From Oscillospiraceae bacterium (GTDB lineage: Bacteria; Bacillota; Clostridia; Oscillospirales; Oscillospiraceae), in assembly GCA_015067845.1 (NCBI GenBank), contig SVLT01000017.1, positions 1-52,477 on the forward strand: a stretch of DNA of 52,477 bases. The letters run 5' to 3'. Shown here one piece after another: positions 1-8,605 of this stretch. A program made the translations under genes and the position numbers. The notes under the pieces were generated by a model that was given only the letters and a program-made list of their open reading frames with translations, did not search any database and was not told the DNA's origin. How positions within the stretch are numbered: the stretch's first letter is position 1; every line of letters starts with the position of its first letter.

Positions 1-34
1 AAAAAAGCGGCGTATGGGGGGTGGATTTGGCGGC

Positions 35-75
35 AAAAAAAAGAAGCAGCCTCACCGAAAAATCGATGAGGCTGC
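35..75 (-). terminator. Intrinsic terminator of ppdK
   Basis: Reading the minus strand, a 9-bp GC-rich stem (arms 67-75 and 46-54) is followed by a T-rich run (complement of 35-45). It lies about 60 bases past the ppdK stop, as expected for a Rho-independent terminator. Confidence 0.85.
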
Positions 76-136
76 GCGCTACGTTATTTTGTTTTTCTCA
101 GGATACAGTTGAGTATTTCCCGATATATAAATCTAA

Positions 137-2767
137 TTACTTAGATTCTTTGATTGCAGCCTGAGCGGCGGCGAGGCGGGCGATGGGCACACGGAAGGGG
201 GAGCAGGACACGTAGTCCAGACCCAGGGTGTGGCAGAACTCCACGGATGTGGGGTCGCCGCCGTGCTCACCGCAGATACCGATGTGCAGCTTGTCGTTGT
301 TTGCACGGCCCAGAGTGCAAGCCATGTTCATCAGCTTGCCAACGCCGGTCTGATCCAGCTTTGCGAAGGGATCGTTCTCAAAGATCTTGGAATCATAGTA
401 AGCGTTCAGGAACTTGCCGGCATCGTCACGGGAGAAGCCGTAAGTCATCTGAGTCAGGTCGTTGGTGCCGAAGCAGAAGAAGTCAGCGTTCTGAGCGATC
501 TCGTCAGCGGTCAGGCAGGCGCGGGGGATCTCGATCATGGTGCCCACCTCGTAGTGCAGGTCAGCACCTGCAGCGGCGATCTCAGCCTCAGCGGTCTCGA
601 TAACCACGCTCTTAACGTACTTCAATTCCTTAACATCGCCAACCAGGGGGATCATGATCTCGGGAACCAGGTTCCAATCGGGATGTGCCTTCTGCACATT
701 GATGGCGGCGCGGATGACAGCGGATGTCTGCATCTTGGCGATCTCGGGGTAGGTGACGGCCAGACGGCAGCCACGGTGACCCATCATAGGATTGAACTCG
801 TGCAGGCTGCTGATGATGGCCTTGATCTGCTCAACGGTCTTGCCCTGGGTCTTGGCCAGCAGAGCGATGTCTTCCTCAGTAGTGGGAACGAACTCGTGGA
901 GCGGAGGATCCAGGAAGCGGATGCACACGGGCATGCCTTCCAGAGCCTCATACAGCTTCTCAAAGTCGGACTGCTGATAGGGCAGGATCTTGGAAAGAGC
1001 GACTTCGCGCTCCTCGGCGGTGTCGGAGCAGATCATCTCACGGAATGCGGCGATACGGTCAGCCTCGAAGAACATATGCTCGGTACGGCACAGGCCGATG
1101 CCTTCTGCGCCCAGCTCCCGGGCCTTCTTGGCGTCGGTGGGGGTATCGGCATTGGTGCGGACCTTCAAAGTGCGGAACTTGTCAGCCCAGCCCATGATGG
1201 TGCCGAAGTTGCCGGAGATCTCAGCGTCAACAGTGGGGATGATACCATCGTAGATGTTACCGGTGGAACCGTCGATGGAGATGCAATCGCCCTCCACATA
1301 GGTCTTGCCGGCCAGAGTGAACTTCTTATTCTCCTCGTCCATGTTGATCTCGCCACAGCCGGAGACACAGCACTTACCCATACCGCGGGCAACAACAGCT
1401 GCGTGGGAGGTCATACCGCCACGGACAGTCAGGATACCCTGAGCGGCCTTCATGCCGGTGATGTCCTCGGGAGAGGTTTCCAGACGAACCAGAATGACCT
1501 TCTTGCCGGCGTTCTTCCAAGTCTCAGCATCCTCAGCGGAGAAAACGACCTGACCGCAGGCAGCTCCGGGAGAAGCGCCCAGACCACGGCCAATGGGAGT
1601 AGCGGCTTTCAGAGCCTTGGCATCGAACTGGGGATGCAGCAGAGTGTCCAGGTTACGGGGGTCGATCATCAGAACGGCCTCAGCCTCGGTCTTGTGACCC
1701 TCGGCCACCAGATCAACGGCGATCTGCAAAGCGGCCTGAGCGGTACGCTTGCCGTTACGGGTCTGCAGCATGTACAGCTTGCCGTGCTCAACGGTAAACT
1801 CCATGTCCTGCATATCATGATAGTGGTTTTCCAGAATGTTGCAAACATCCACGAACTGCTTGAAAGCCTCGGGGAATGCTTCTGCCATCTTTGCGATGGG
1901 CATGGGAGTCCGGACACCGGCAACCACGTCTTCGCCCTGAGCGTTGGTCAGGAACTCGCCCATCAGCTTCTTCTCGCCGGTGGCGGGGTCACGGGTGAAA
2001 GCAACGCCGGTACCGCAATCGTCGCCCATGTTGCCGAAGGCCATGGACTGAACGTTAACGGCAGTACCCCAGGAGTAGGGGATATCGTTGTCGCGGCGGT
2101 AGACGTTTGCGCGGGGGTTGTCCCAGGAACGGAAAACAGCCTTGATGGCACCCATCAGCTGCTCCTTGGGATCGCTGGGGAAGTCGGTGCCGATCTTGGC
2201 CTTGTACTCGGCCTTGAACTGGGTGGCCAGTTCCTTCAGATCGTCAGCAGTCAGTTCCACATCCTGCTCAACGCCCTTGGCTTCCTTCATCTCATCGATG
2301 AGGGCCTCGAAATACTTCTTGCCCACTTCCATAACCACGTCGGAATACATCTGGATGAAACGGCGGTAGCAGTCCCATGCCCAACGGGCATTGCCGGACT
2401 TGGCAGCCATAACTTCCACGACCTGCTCATTCAGACCCAGGTTCAGGATGGTATCCATCATACCGGGCATGGATGCGCGGGCGCCGCTGCGGACGGAGAC
2501 CAGCAGAGGATTCTGAGAATCGCCAAACTTCTTGCCGGTGATGCCTTCCAGCTTTTCTACATACTCCATGATCTCGGCCTGGATCGCATCATTGATACGG
2601 CGGCCGTCTTCATAGTACTGAGTGCAGGCTTCGGTGGAGATGGTGAAGCCCTGAGGAACGGGCAGACCGATGTTGGTCATTTCAGCAAGGTTTGCGCCCT
2701 TGCCGCCCAAAAGCTCCCGCATGGAGCCGTTACCTTCGGTAAACAGGTAAACATACTTGTGAGACAT
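137..2767 (-). CDS. ppdK: Pyruvate, phosphate dikinase
   Basis: Interconverts pyruvate + ATP + Pi and PEP + AMP + PPi in the cytosol; anaerobic clostridia use it at the glycolysis/gluconeogenesis node. The 876-residue length is normal for the family. The order is an N-terminal nucleotide-binding domain, a central swivelling domain with the phospho-histidine motif GGMTSHAAVVARG near residue 455, and a C-terminal PEP/pyruvate TIM barrel with GLCRTEHMFF, GTNDLTQMT and the GICGEHGGDP cysteine loop. The ATG follows an AAGGGAG Shine-Dalgarno. It is monocistronic, with its own promoter (2858-2886) and terminator (35-75). Identification is secure. Confidence 0.98.
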   Translation of the reverse strand: MSHKYVYLFTEGNGSMRELLGGKGANLAEMTNIGLPVPQGFTISTEACTQYYEDGRRINDAIQAEIMEYVEKLEGITGKKFGDSQNPLLVSVRSGARASMPGMMDTILNLGLNEQVVEVMAAKSGNARWAWDCYRRFIQMYSDVVMEVGKKYFEALIDEMKEAKGVEQDVELTADDLKELATQFKAEYKAKIGTDFPSDPKEQLMGAIKAVFRSWDNPRANVYRRDNDIPYSWGTAVNVQSMAFGNMGDDCGTGVAFTRDPATGEKKLMGEFLTNAQGEDVVAGVRTPMPIAKMAEAFPEAFKQFVDVCNILENHYHDMQDMEFTVEHGKLYMLQTRNGKRTAQAALQIAVDLVAEGHKTEAEAVLMIDPRNLDTLLHPQFDAKALKAATPIGRGLGASPGAACGQVVFSAEDAETWKNAGKKVILVRLETSPEDITGMKAAQGILTVRGGMTSHAAVVARGMGKCCVSGCGEINMDEENKKFTLAGKTYVEGDCISIDGSTGNIYDGIIPTVDAEISGNFGTIMGWADKFRTLKVRTNADTPTDAKKARELGAEGIGLCRTEHMFFEADRIAAFREMICSDTAEEREVALSKILPYQQSDFEKLYEALEGMPVCIRFLDPPLHEFVPTTEEDIALLAKTQGKTVEQIKAIISSLHEFNPMMGHRGCRLAVTYPEIAKMQTSAVIRAAINVQKAHPDWNLVPEIMIPLVGDVKELKYVKSVVIETAEAEIAAAGADLHYEVGTMIEIPRACLTADEIAQNADFFCFGTNDLTQMTYGFSRDDAGKFLNAYYDSKIFENDPFAKLDQTGVGKLMNMACTLGRANNDKLHIGICGEHGGDPTSVEFCHTLGLDYVSCSPFRVPIARLAAAQAAIKESK

Positions 2768-2857
2768 TGTAAAACTCCCTTCATTTGTTGACGGGCCTAC
2801 GGCCCGGATTTTACTTTTTGGTGCGTTTTTCGGACAAAGTCTGAATTTAGCCGTACC

Positions 2858-2886
2858 AGTATACCATAATGAAAGAGAAATTGCAA
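2858..2886 (-). promoter_or_regulatory. Sigma-A promoter of ppdK
   Basis: On the minus strand, TTGCAA and TATACT are separated by 17 bp, about 90 bases upstream of the ppdK ATG. The 318-base gap 2768-3085 holds only this promoter, the ppdK leader and the divergent promoter at 3018; I see no other gene. Confidence 0.75.
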
Positions 2887-3017
2887 ATATTTTTGCACAT
2901 TTTTATGTAATTTTTGTGTTTTTCTGTGAAAATTTCAGGATGAAACGAAAATTCTTGGCTGAAAGCGTGTTTCCTTTGGCATATTTGCTGTTTTTTTGCC
3001 GATGGAAGAAAAAAAGA

Positions 3018-3046
3018 TTGAAAAACCGGGCCAGTTGCGGTATAAC
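3018..3046 (+). promoter_or_regulatory. Sigma-A promoter of the CofE-like gene
   Basis: TTGAAA and TATAAC with a 17-bp spacer end 39 bases before the ATG at 3086. The promoter lies inside the longest possible reading frame (from 2996), which argues against that earlier start. Confidence 0.75.
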
Positions 3047-3085
3047 AGTACTGTAAAAAAACCTTCTCAGAAAAGAGGTTTCCCT

Positions 3086-4273
3086 ATGGAAAGAAAAGTA
3101 GGCACAACATCCAGAGGTATCCGCGCCCCCATCATTCGTCAGGGCGACGATCTGGCGCAGATCGTGGTCACCAGCGTACTGGAAGCCGCCGAGAGCGAGG
3201 GCTTTGCCCTCAACGATCGGGATGTGGTCGCGGTAACAGAATCTGTCGTGGCTCGCGCCCAGGGCAACTATGCCGGTGTGGATGCCATTGCCACCGATAT
3301 TAAGAAAAAATTGGGCGGCGGCACTGTGGGCGTGATTTTCCCCATTTTGTCCCGTAACCGGTTTGCTATCTGCCTGCGTGGCATCGCCCGTGGCTGCAAA
3401 AAGATCGTGCTGATGCTCAGCTATCCTTCCGACGAGGTGGGCAATGAGCTGGTCTCTCTGGATCGGCTGGACGAAGCCGGGGTCAATCCCTACAGCGATG
3501 TGCTGACAGAGGCAAAGTACCGGGAGCTGTTCGGTGAGAATCTGCACCCCTTCACCCTGGTGGACTATGTGAAATATTACGGCGATCTGATCCGGGCAGA
3601 GGGCTGTGAGGCGGAGATCATTCTGGCCAACAACCCCCGGGCGATTTTGAATTATACCAAAACCGTCCTGACCTGCGATATCCACAGCCGGGCGCGCACC
3701 AAGCGGATCCTGAAGGCCGCCGGCGCGGAAGTGGTCTGCGGACTGGACGATATTTTGACAGAATCTGTGGACGGCAGCGGCTATAATGAGCGCTTCGGCC
3801 TGCTGGGCTCCAATAAGGCCACGGAGACCACCATCAAGCTGTTCCCCGCGGAGTGCGGCGATCTGGTGCTGGATATTCAGAAGCGTTTTCTGGATGCTAC
3901 CGGTAAGCATATTGAGGTGATGGTCTACGGCGACGGCGCATTCAAGGATCCCGTGGGTAAGATCTGGGAGCTGGCTGACCCCAGCGTGTCCGTGGCACAC
4001 ACCCCCGGCTTGGAGGGCACGCCCAACGAACTGAAGCTGAAATATCTGGCGGACAACGATTTTGCCGGTCTGTCTGGCGCGGCGCTGAAAGAAGCCATCG
4101 AGGAGCGCATCCGCAGCAAGGGCGATCTGGCGGGCTCCATGGCGTCCCAGGGCACCACGCCCCGTCGGCTGACGGATTTGATCGGCTCATTGTGCGATCT
4201 GACCTCCGGCTCCGGTGACAAGGGTACGCCCATCATCCTGGTTCAGGGCTATTTCGACAATTATACAATGTAA
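3086..4273 (+). CDS. Coenzyme F420:L-glutamate ligase-like protein
   Basis: The 395-residue protein resembles the F420-0:gamma-glutamyl ligase (CofE/FbiB) family, which adds glutamate to F420 precursors using GTP. Visible features are the N-terminal IRQGDDLAQIV segment, a DVVAVTESVVARAQG stretch typical of the CofE nucleotide/metal region, and a long C-terminal part with VMVYGDGAFKDPVGKIWELADP. ATG 3086 is chosen because an AGAGG Shine-Dalgarno precedes it and the promoter sits just upstream. No other F420 gene is visible and most gut Bacillota are not known to make F420, so the real substrate is unknown. The family assignment is fairly sure; the function is not. Confidence 0.75.
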   Translation: MERKVGTTSRGIRAPIIRQGDDLAQIVVTSVLEAAESEGFALNDRDVVAVTESVVARAQGNYAGVDAIATDIKKKLGGGTVGVIFPILSRNRFAICLRGIARGCKKIVLMLSYPSDEVGNELVSLDRLDEAGVNPYSDVLTEAKYRELFGENLHPFTLVDYVKYYGDLIRAEGCEAEIILANNPRAILNYTKTVLTCDIHSRARTKRILKAAGAEVVCGLDDILTESVDGSGYNERFGLLGSNKATETTIKLFPAECGDLVLDIQKRFLDATGKHIEVMVYGDGAFKDPVGKIWELADPSVSVAHTPGLEGTPNELKLKYLADNDFAGLSGAALKEAIEERIRSKGDLAGSMASQGTTPRRLTDLIGSLCDLTSGSGDKGTPIILVQGYFDNYTM

Positions 4274-4280
4274 AACCAAA

Positions 4281-4303
4281 GGCCGGTGCATCACGCACCG
4301 GCC
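4281..4303 (+). terminator. Hairpin after the CofE-like gene
   Basis: A perfect 9-bp stem, GGCCGGTGC / GCACCGGCC, with a 5-base loop lies 7 bases past the stop codon. The T run after it is weak (TTGTGT), so it is a probable terminator. Confidence 0.65.
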
Positions 4304-4323
4304 TTGTGTATTGAAATATACTA

Positions 4324-4494
4324 TGTCATTCCGAGGGCCATAGCGAAGCGATTGTAAATCGCTATGATTGCCGGGGGCAATCATTCAATCGCGTACGGCC
4401 CGTGGGAATCTCCTGGTACAGTTCATCGATAAGTTGTGCAATAACAAGCATCGTACCGGGAGATTGCCACGTCGCTTCGCTCCTCGCAATGACA
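4324..4494. repeat. Family RB palindromic repeat, copy 1 (carries a nested 57-bp insert)
   Basis: It is bounded by TGTCATTCCGAGG on the left and CCTCGCAATGACA on the right, near-perfect inverted copies. Internal arms read GTGGGAATCTCCTGGTA and TACCGGGAGATTGCCACG. Similar units lie at 7440-7566 and 26854-27025. The left arm is interrupted by the nested element at 4340-4396. It fills the gap between the CofE-like gene and surE. Confidence 0.85.
4340..4396 (+). repeat. Nested 57-bp palindromic element N57, copy 1
   Basis: A 57-bp segment with internal hairpins interrupts the left arm of RB copy 1. Its reverse complement is nearly identical to 26953-27009, which interrupts the right arm of RB copy 3. 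The uninterrupted arm of RB copy 3 (GGGCCGTAAGGCCCGTGGG) shows what the empty site looks like. Confidence 0.8.
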
Positions 4495-4503
4495 TGGTAA
4501 CCG

Positions 4504-5226
4504 TTACATTTTCCGTAATTGCTTATAAAGCTCCAGATTTGTCCGATCCAGGGTGACGGGCATGACGGAGATGACCTTGTCCACCAGTACCGCGTCGGTA
4601 TCGAATTCGCTGTTGTCGGTTTTTGCGAACACATCAATGCCGCAGGGCAGGTACATATCGTTGTCTTCCGGCTTGAACTGATCGGAATAATAGTTGCCGC
4701 CCTGACGGGTGAAGCGGAAAGCGTCGCTTCCGCCGGTGGGGATGTTAATGTTCCACATATCGTTCTTGCGGAACAGGTCGTTAGCCACGATGAAATCCCA
4801 GATCTTGTCCATTTCCTTGGCGGCATCCTTGTAATATTCGGGAGAGGTGGACACCGCCATGGCGTTCACGCCCAAATTGCCGGCCTCGAAAACAGCCGAA
4901 ACGGTGCCGGAGTACATGATATCCCGGCCGATATTCAACCCCCGGTTGATGCCGGAGATCACCAGATCGAACTCCATGTGCAGACCCAAAATCGCCAGAC
5001 GCACACAGTCTGCGGGGGTGGAATCCACCGCCCATGCGGTGACGCCCTCACACAGGTCTACCTGTTTGGCTTCAAAGGATTTGTGGATCTCGATGCCGTG
5101 GCTCTTGGCGCTCTGCTCCACCTTGGGGGCGACCACCGTCACCTCGCCCTTGGTTTTTGCCCACTGTACCAAGGGCAGTACGCCCTCGGCATAAATGCCG
5201 TCGTCATTTGTAATTAAAATTCTCAT
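4504..5226 (-). CDS. surE: 5'/3'-nucleotidase SurE
   Basis: SurE removes phosphate from nucleoside 5'- and 3'-monophosphates and can act on short polyphosphate; it needs a divalent metal. The 240-residue protein starts with the family signature MRILITNDDG, whose NDD binds metal. The later motifs SAKSHGI and SGINRGLNIGRDIMYSGT supply the other metal ligands and the active-site loop. Its ATG overlaps the stop of the upstream DHH phosphoesterase (ATGA), so the two are translationally coupled, which links nucleotide dephosphorylation with short-RNA/pAp turnover. Confidence 0.95.
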   Translation of the reverse strand: MRILITNDDGIYAEGVLPLVQWAKTKGEVTVVAPKVEQSAKSHGIEIHKSFEAKQVDLCEGVTAWAVDSTPADCVRLAILGLHMEFDLVISGINRGLNIGRDIMYSGTVSAVFEAGNLGVNAMAVSTSPEYYKDAAKEMDKIWDFIVANDLFRKNDMWNINIPTGGSDAFRFTRQGGNYYSDQFKPEDNDMYLPCGIDVFAKTDNSEFDTDAVLVDKVISVMPVTLDRTNLELYKQLRKM

Positions 5227-6209
5227 AACCAGCCCTCATGGGTTTCTTTGTATTCTTTCACTCTTGCGTCGGCTTCCGCGATCAGCTGCTGCATTTCCTC
5301 CAGGGAGTAGACCGTTGCGCCGCTGGCGCAGGCGTGACCGCCGCCGTGGTGATTTTCCGCGATGGTGTTGATGGTGACGAAACGGGAGCGCAGACGCACC
5401 CGGATGACGGTCTCCTCGCCGGGGGCGTCGATGAAAGCGATCCAGCACAGCGCGCCCTTGATGGTGTCCATGTAGCCCACCGCAGAGGAAGCATCCTCTT
5501 GGGAAAGACCGAATTTCTCCTGCATGGCCCGGTCCACATAGATGTAGGCTACGCCGTTTTCGGTGATGCACATTTTGTCGTAGACGTAAGCCTCAAATTT
5601 CAGTTTGTCGAACTCCTCCAGATAGAGGTTTGCGAACAGCACATCCGTATCGATGCCCTGATCCAGCAGAAGACCTGCCAGACGCATGGTGTCTCCAGAG
5701 ACGGAAGAAAAACGGAAGCGGCCGGAGTCGGTGACCATGCCGGCGTAGAGGTAGGTGGCGGCTTCCTTGTCGATTTTCAGTTCATTTTGGAAGACCTCGT
5801 AGAACCGCACCACCATTTCGCAGGCGGAGCTGCGGAAATCCTCCACCCAAAACACATCGCCATAGGGATTGTGGTCAATGTGGTGGTCGATCTTCACGAT
5901 CTCCTTGCAGAGGGTGATCTTCTTGTTGGATACCCGGTCAATGGTGCCGGTGTCCAGCACAATGCCCAGAGCATCGGCATACATTTCGTCGGCAATGGGT
6001 TCGCTTTCACCGCCCAAAAAGGCCAGATATTCGGAAAAATCTTCGTTCAGCAGATAGATCTCCTTTTCGGGAAAGCTGAGTTGTAAAATTTTCCACAGAC
6101 CCTTGGTAGAGCCGATGGCGTCCCCATCGGGACGGAAATGCCGGGTGATGATGATCCGGTCGTAGTCTTTGATCTTTTGCAGAATGGCCTGCATTTTTTC
6201 TGTGTTCAT
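5223..6209 (-). CDS. nrnA: DHH-family phosphoesterase, NrnA-like (nanoRNase/pAp phosphatase)
   Basis: A 328-residue DHH/DHHA1 protein. NrnA-type enzymes hydrolyse 2-5 nt RNAs and 3'-phosphoadenosine 5'-phosphate using manganese. Visible metal ligands are RHFRPDGDA (D28, D30), LDTG (D86) and DHH at 108-110. The C-terminal DHHA1 substrate-binding motif is GGGHACASGA. An AAGGAG Shine-Dalgarno precedes the ATG. It overlaps surE by 4 bp and lies downstream of a paralogue (6403-7335), separated by an RA repeat. Substrate preference between nanoRNA, pAp and cyclic dinucleotide products cannot be read from the sequence. Confidence 0.88.
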   Translation of the reverse strand: MNTEKMQAILQKIKDYDRIIITRHFRPDGDAIGSTKGLWKILQLSFPEKEIYLLNEDFSEYLAFLGGESEPIADEMYADALGIVLDTGTIDRVSNKKITLCKEIVKIDHHIDHNPYGDVFWVEDFRSSACEMVVRFYEVFQNELKIDKEAATYLYAGMVTDSGRFRFSSVSGDTMRLAGLLLDQGIDTDVLFANLYLEEFDKLKFEAYVYDKMCITENGVAYIYVDRAMQEKFGLSQEDASSAVGYMDTIKGALCWIAFIDAPGEETVIRVRLRSRFVTINTIAENHHGGGHACASGATVYSLEEMQQLIAEADARVKEYKETHEGWL

Positions 6210-6226
6210 AGGTTACTCCTTATTAA

Positions 6227-6393
6227 CCCTCCCCCGGGGGGAGGGTGGATTTTTGCAAAGCAAAAAGACGGGAGAGGAATGGCGGCAGAACAGAAATTGG
6301 AATATGACTATACAGTTGCCTAAGACTACATTTTCGCCCGTATTCCTCTTCCGTCACCACCTGCGGTGGTGACACCTTCCCCTCGGGGGAAGG
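6227..6393. repeat. Family RA palindromic repeat, copy 1
   Basis: It starts with the palindrome CCCTCCCCCGGGGGGAGGG and ends with CCTTCCCCTCGGGGGAAGG. The interior contains GACGGGAGAGGAATGGCGGC and, in inverted position, CGTATTCCTCTTCCGTC. Related units are at 9525-9688, 22866-23044 and 45224-45397. It separates the two DHH genes, probably inside one transcript. Confidence 0.85.
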
Positions 6394-6402
6394 TTGGGTG
6401 CG

Positions 6403-7335
6403 TTATTTCGTCATTGCGTCCAGATCGCCCAGCATCTGCATGGCGATCTCCTTGCTTGCAACGCATGCGCCGCTGGCCTTGGCATGTCCGCCGCCGCCGT
6501 ATTTTACCGCGATGGGGTTGATGTTATACTTACTCGACCGCAGCTCGCACAGCACGCCCTGCTCCGTCTCGGTGAAATTCACCCAAATGTCCACGCCCTT
6601 GATATCGGACATGGTGCCCACCATACCCCGGGAGACGGTGAAGGTGTCCACATTCAGCTCTGCCATTTCTTCCTTGGTGGTGTAGATGTAGGCCACATTG
6701 CAGTCGGTCAACTTGATCTTCAATACGAACTGAGCTTTCAGCCGAATCCGGGCGAAATCGTCGGCGTACAGCTTGCGATAAATGTCATTTGTGTCGAATT
6801 TTTGCTCCATGAGAGCAGCAGCCAGACGGAAGGTCTGATCGGTGGTGGAGTCATAGCGGAAGCGGCCGGAATCGGTGACCATGCCGGTGTACAGCGCCTT
6901 GGCGCTGACGGGGGAGAGCTTCAATCCGCAAGCAAGAGCAAAGGCCGTCACCAGACCGCAGCAGCTTTCGTAGGACGTGTCCACAACTTCCGTATCGCAG
7001 ATCTTCTCTACAAAAATGTGGTGATCCATCCGGCCGGTGGCCTTGGCGGTGGTGTAACGCTCGTCGCTGATCAGATGCTTTGCGGAGGTGTCCAGCACGA
7101 TGGCCAGAGCATCGGCGTAAACCTCGTCGGCAACCTCGTCCATCACGGAGTCATCCATAAAGCCGTAGTGTCCGGCACTGTCGCCCACCACATAGACGGT
7201 CTTTTCCGGGAAGTTTTCCAGCAAAATGTGCTTCAAGCCGATCTGACTGCCCATGGCATCTCCGTCGGGATTTTTGTGCCGGTGGATGATGATGGTTTCA
7301 TAATTTTTTATTACATTCAAAAGTTCCTGAAACAT
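6403..7335 (-). CDS. DHH-family phosphoesterase, second paralogue
   Basis: The 310-residue protein has the same architecture as its neighbour at 5223-6209. Metal-site motifs are NPDGDAMG (D24, D26), LDTS (D82) and DHH at 104-106. The C-terminal DHHA1 motif is GGGGHAKASGA. The start is supported by a GAGGAAA Shine-Dalgarno and a sigma-A promoter at 7386-7414. It is the likely first gene of a DHH-DHH-surE transcript. Two diverged NrnA-like paralogues suggest a division of substrates, which is inference. Confidence 0.88.
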   Translation of the reverse strand: MFQELLNVIKNYETIIIHRHKNPDGDAMGSQIGLKHILLENFPEKTVYVVGDSAGHYGFMDDSVMDEVADEVYADALAIVLDTSAKHLISDERYTTAKATGRMDHHIFVEKICDTEVVDTSYESCCGLVTAFALACGLKLSPVSAKALYTGMVTDSGRFRYDSTTDQTFRLAAALMEQKFDTNDIYRKLYADDFARIRLKAQFVLKIKLTDCNVAYIYTTKEEMAELNVDTFTVSRGMVGTMSDIKGVDIWVNFTETEQGVLCELRSSKYNINPIAVKYGGGGHAKASGACVASKEIAMQMLGDLDAMTK

Positions 7336-7385
7336 AGTATTTCCTCACTTTAAATTTATCTTGCGCAAATTTGCCTTAGTATGGT

Positions 7386-7414
7386 ATTATACTATAAAAA
7401 GGCGTTTCATGCAA
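7386..7414 (-). promoter_or_regulatory. Sigma-A promoter of the DHH-DHH-surE set
   Basis: On the minus strand, TTGCAT and TATAAT lie 17 bp apart, about 50 bases upstream of the ATG at 7335. Confidence 0.8.
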
Positions 7415-7439
7415 ACATTTTTTATAGAAGCCACAGTTA

Positions 7440-7566
7440 TGTCATTGCGAGGAGCCGTCCCAAAGGCGGCGACGTGGCAATCTCCTGGTAGGGTTCACCG
7501 AAAATGCATGCAGTAACAGACATCGTACCGGGAGATTCCCACGGCCCTATGGGCCTCGGAATGACA
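7440..7566. repeat. Family RB palindromic repeat, copy 2 (no insert)
   Basis: It is bounded by TGTCATTGCGAGG and CCTCGGAATGACA, with inner arms GTGGCAATCTCCTGGTA and TACCGGGAGATTCCCACG. At 127 bp it is the uninterrupted form of the family. It lies between two divergent genes and ends about 28 bases before the aldo/keto reductase start. Confidence 0.85.
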
Positions 7567-7594
7567 CGGAGATAGAATAAAGGAGAAAAACTTT

Positions 7595-8602
7595 ATGGAA
7601 TACCGTATTTTAGGAAAAACCGGCTTGAAAATATCCCGTTTGGGCTTTGGCGGCATCCCCATTCAGCGTACCGACGCGGAGGGCGCAAAGGCGGTGATCC
7701 GCTATCTGATGGAAAAGGGCGTGAATTACATCGACACCGCCCGGGGCTACACCGTCAGTGAGGAATTTCTGGGCTACGCCCTGGAAGGCATCCGGGACAA
7801 ATTCGTCATCGCCACCAAGAGTATGGCCCGGACAAAGGAAGCCATGGCGGCGGACATTGAAATCAGTCTGAAGAATTTAAGAACAGACTACATCGACCTG
7901 TATCAGGTCCACAATGCGACCCCGGCAGATGTGGAAGCGGTCATCGCTCCCGGCGGTGCGCTGGAAGCCTTGCAGGAAGCCGTGGCGGCAGGCAAGATCG
8001 GCCATATCGGCATTACCGCCCACTCCCTGGACACCTTCAAAATGGCGCTGGAATTGGACTGGGTGGAGACCGTCATGTTCCCCTACAACATCGTGGAGAC
8101 CCAGGGCGAGGACTTGATCGCCAAGTGCGCGGAAAAGAATATCGGTTTTATCGACATGAAGCCCCTGGCCGGCGGCGCCATTGAAGATGCCACCCTGGCT
8201 CTGCGCTTTATCTGCGCCAACGAAAATGTGACTGTGGTGATCCCCGGCATGGCGGAAACATCCGAGGCGGAGCAAAATGCGGCGGCTGTGGAAAATACTA
8301 TGCCGCTTACAGCAGAAGAGCTGGCGTCCATGGATGCCATCCGCAAGGATCTGGGCACCCATTTCTGCCGCCGGTGCAACTACTGCGCCCCCTGCACCGC
8401 AGGTATTTCCATTCCGGCCATGTTCCTGATGGAGGGCTATCTTTCCCGTTACGGCCTGGCGAATTGGGCGATCATGCGCTACGACGGGTTAGGAAAAACC
8501 GCATCCGACTGCGTCGAATGCGGCGTGTGTGAGACCCGGTGTCCTTATCAGCTTCCCATTCGGGAAATGCTGAAAACCGTTGCCAAAAAATTCGGAAAAT
8601 AA
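7595..8602 (+). CDS. Aldo/keto reductase with C-terminal ferredoxin-like Fe-S motifs
   Basis: A 335-residue aldo/keto reductase: the N-terminal TIM barrel has the conserved GVNYIDTARGY segment (catalytic Asp and Tyr), KISRLGFGG, and the central YIDLYQVHN motif. The C-terminal ~70 residues add cysteine clusters, CRRCNYCAPC and CVECGVCETRCPY, that should bind Fe-S clusters. This is the arrangement of the clostridial Fe-S aldo/keto reductases. An AAAGGAG Shine-Dalgarno precedes the ATG. It probably reduces a carbonyl compound with NAD(P)H or ferredoxin input; the substrate is unknown. The 3' end is 3 bases from the convergent amidohydrolase. Confidence 0.92.
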   Translation: MEYRILGKTGLKISRLGFGGIPIQRTDAEGAKAVIRYLMEKGVNYIDTARGYTVSEEFLGYALEGIRDKFVIATKSMARTKEAMAADIEISLKNLRTDYIDLYQVHNATPADVEAVIAPGGALEALQEAVAAGKIGHIGITAHSLDTFKMALELDWVETVMFPYNIVETQGEDLIAKCAEKNIGFIDMKPLAGGAIEDATLALRFICANENVTVVIPGMAETSEAEQNAAAVENTMPLTAEELASMDAIRKDLGTHFCRRCNYCAPCTAGISIPAMFLMEGYLSRYGLANWAIMRYDGLGKTASDCVECGVCETRCPYQLPIREMLKTVAKKFGK

Positions 8603-8605
8603 GCA

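Noticed and set aside
230..2791. An 853-codon open frame on the plus strand opposite ppdK
   Set aside because: Antisense shadow of a certain gene; composition follows ppdK third positions.
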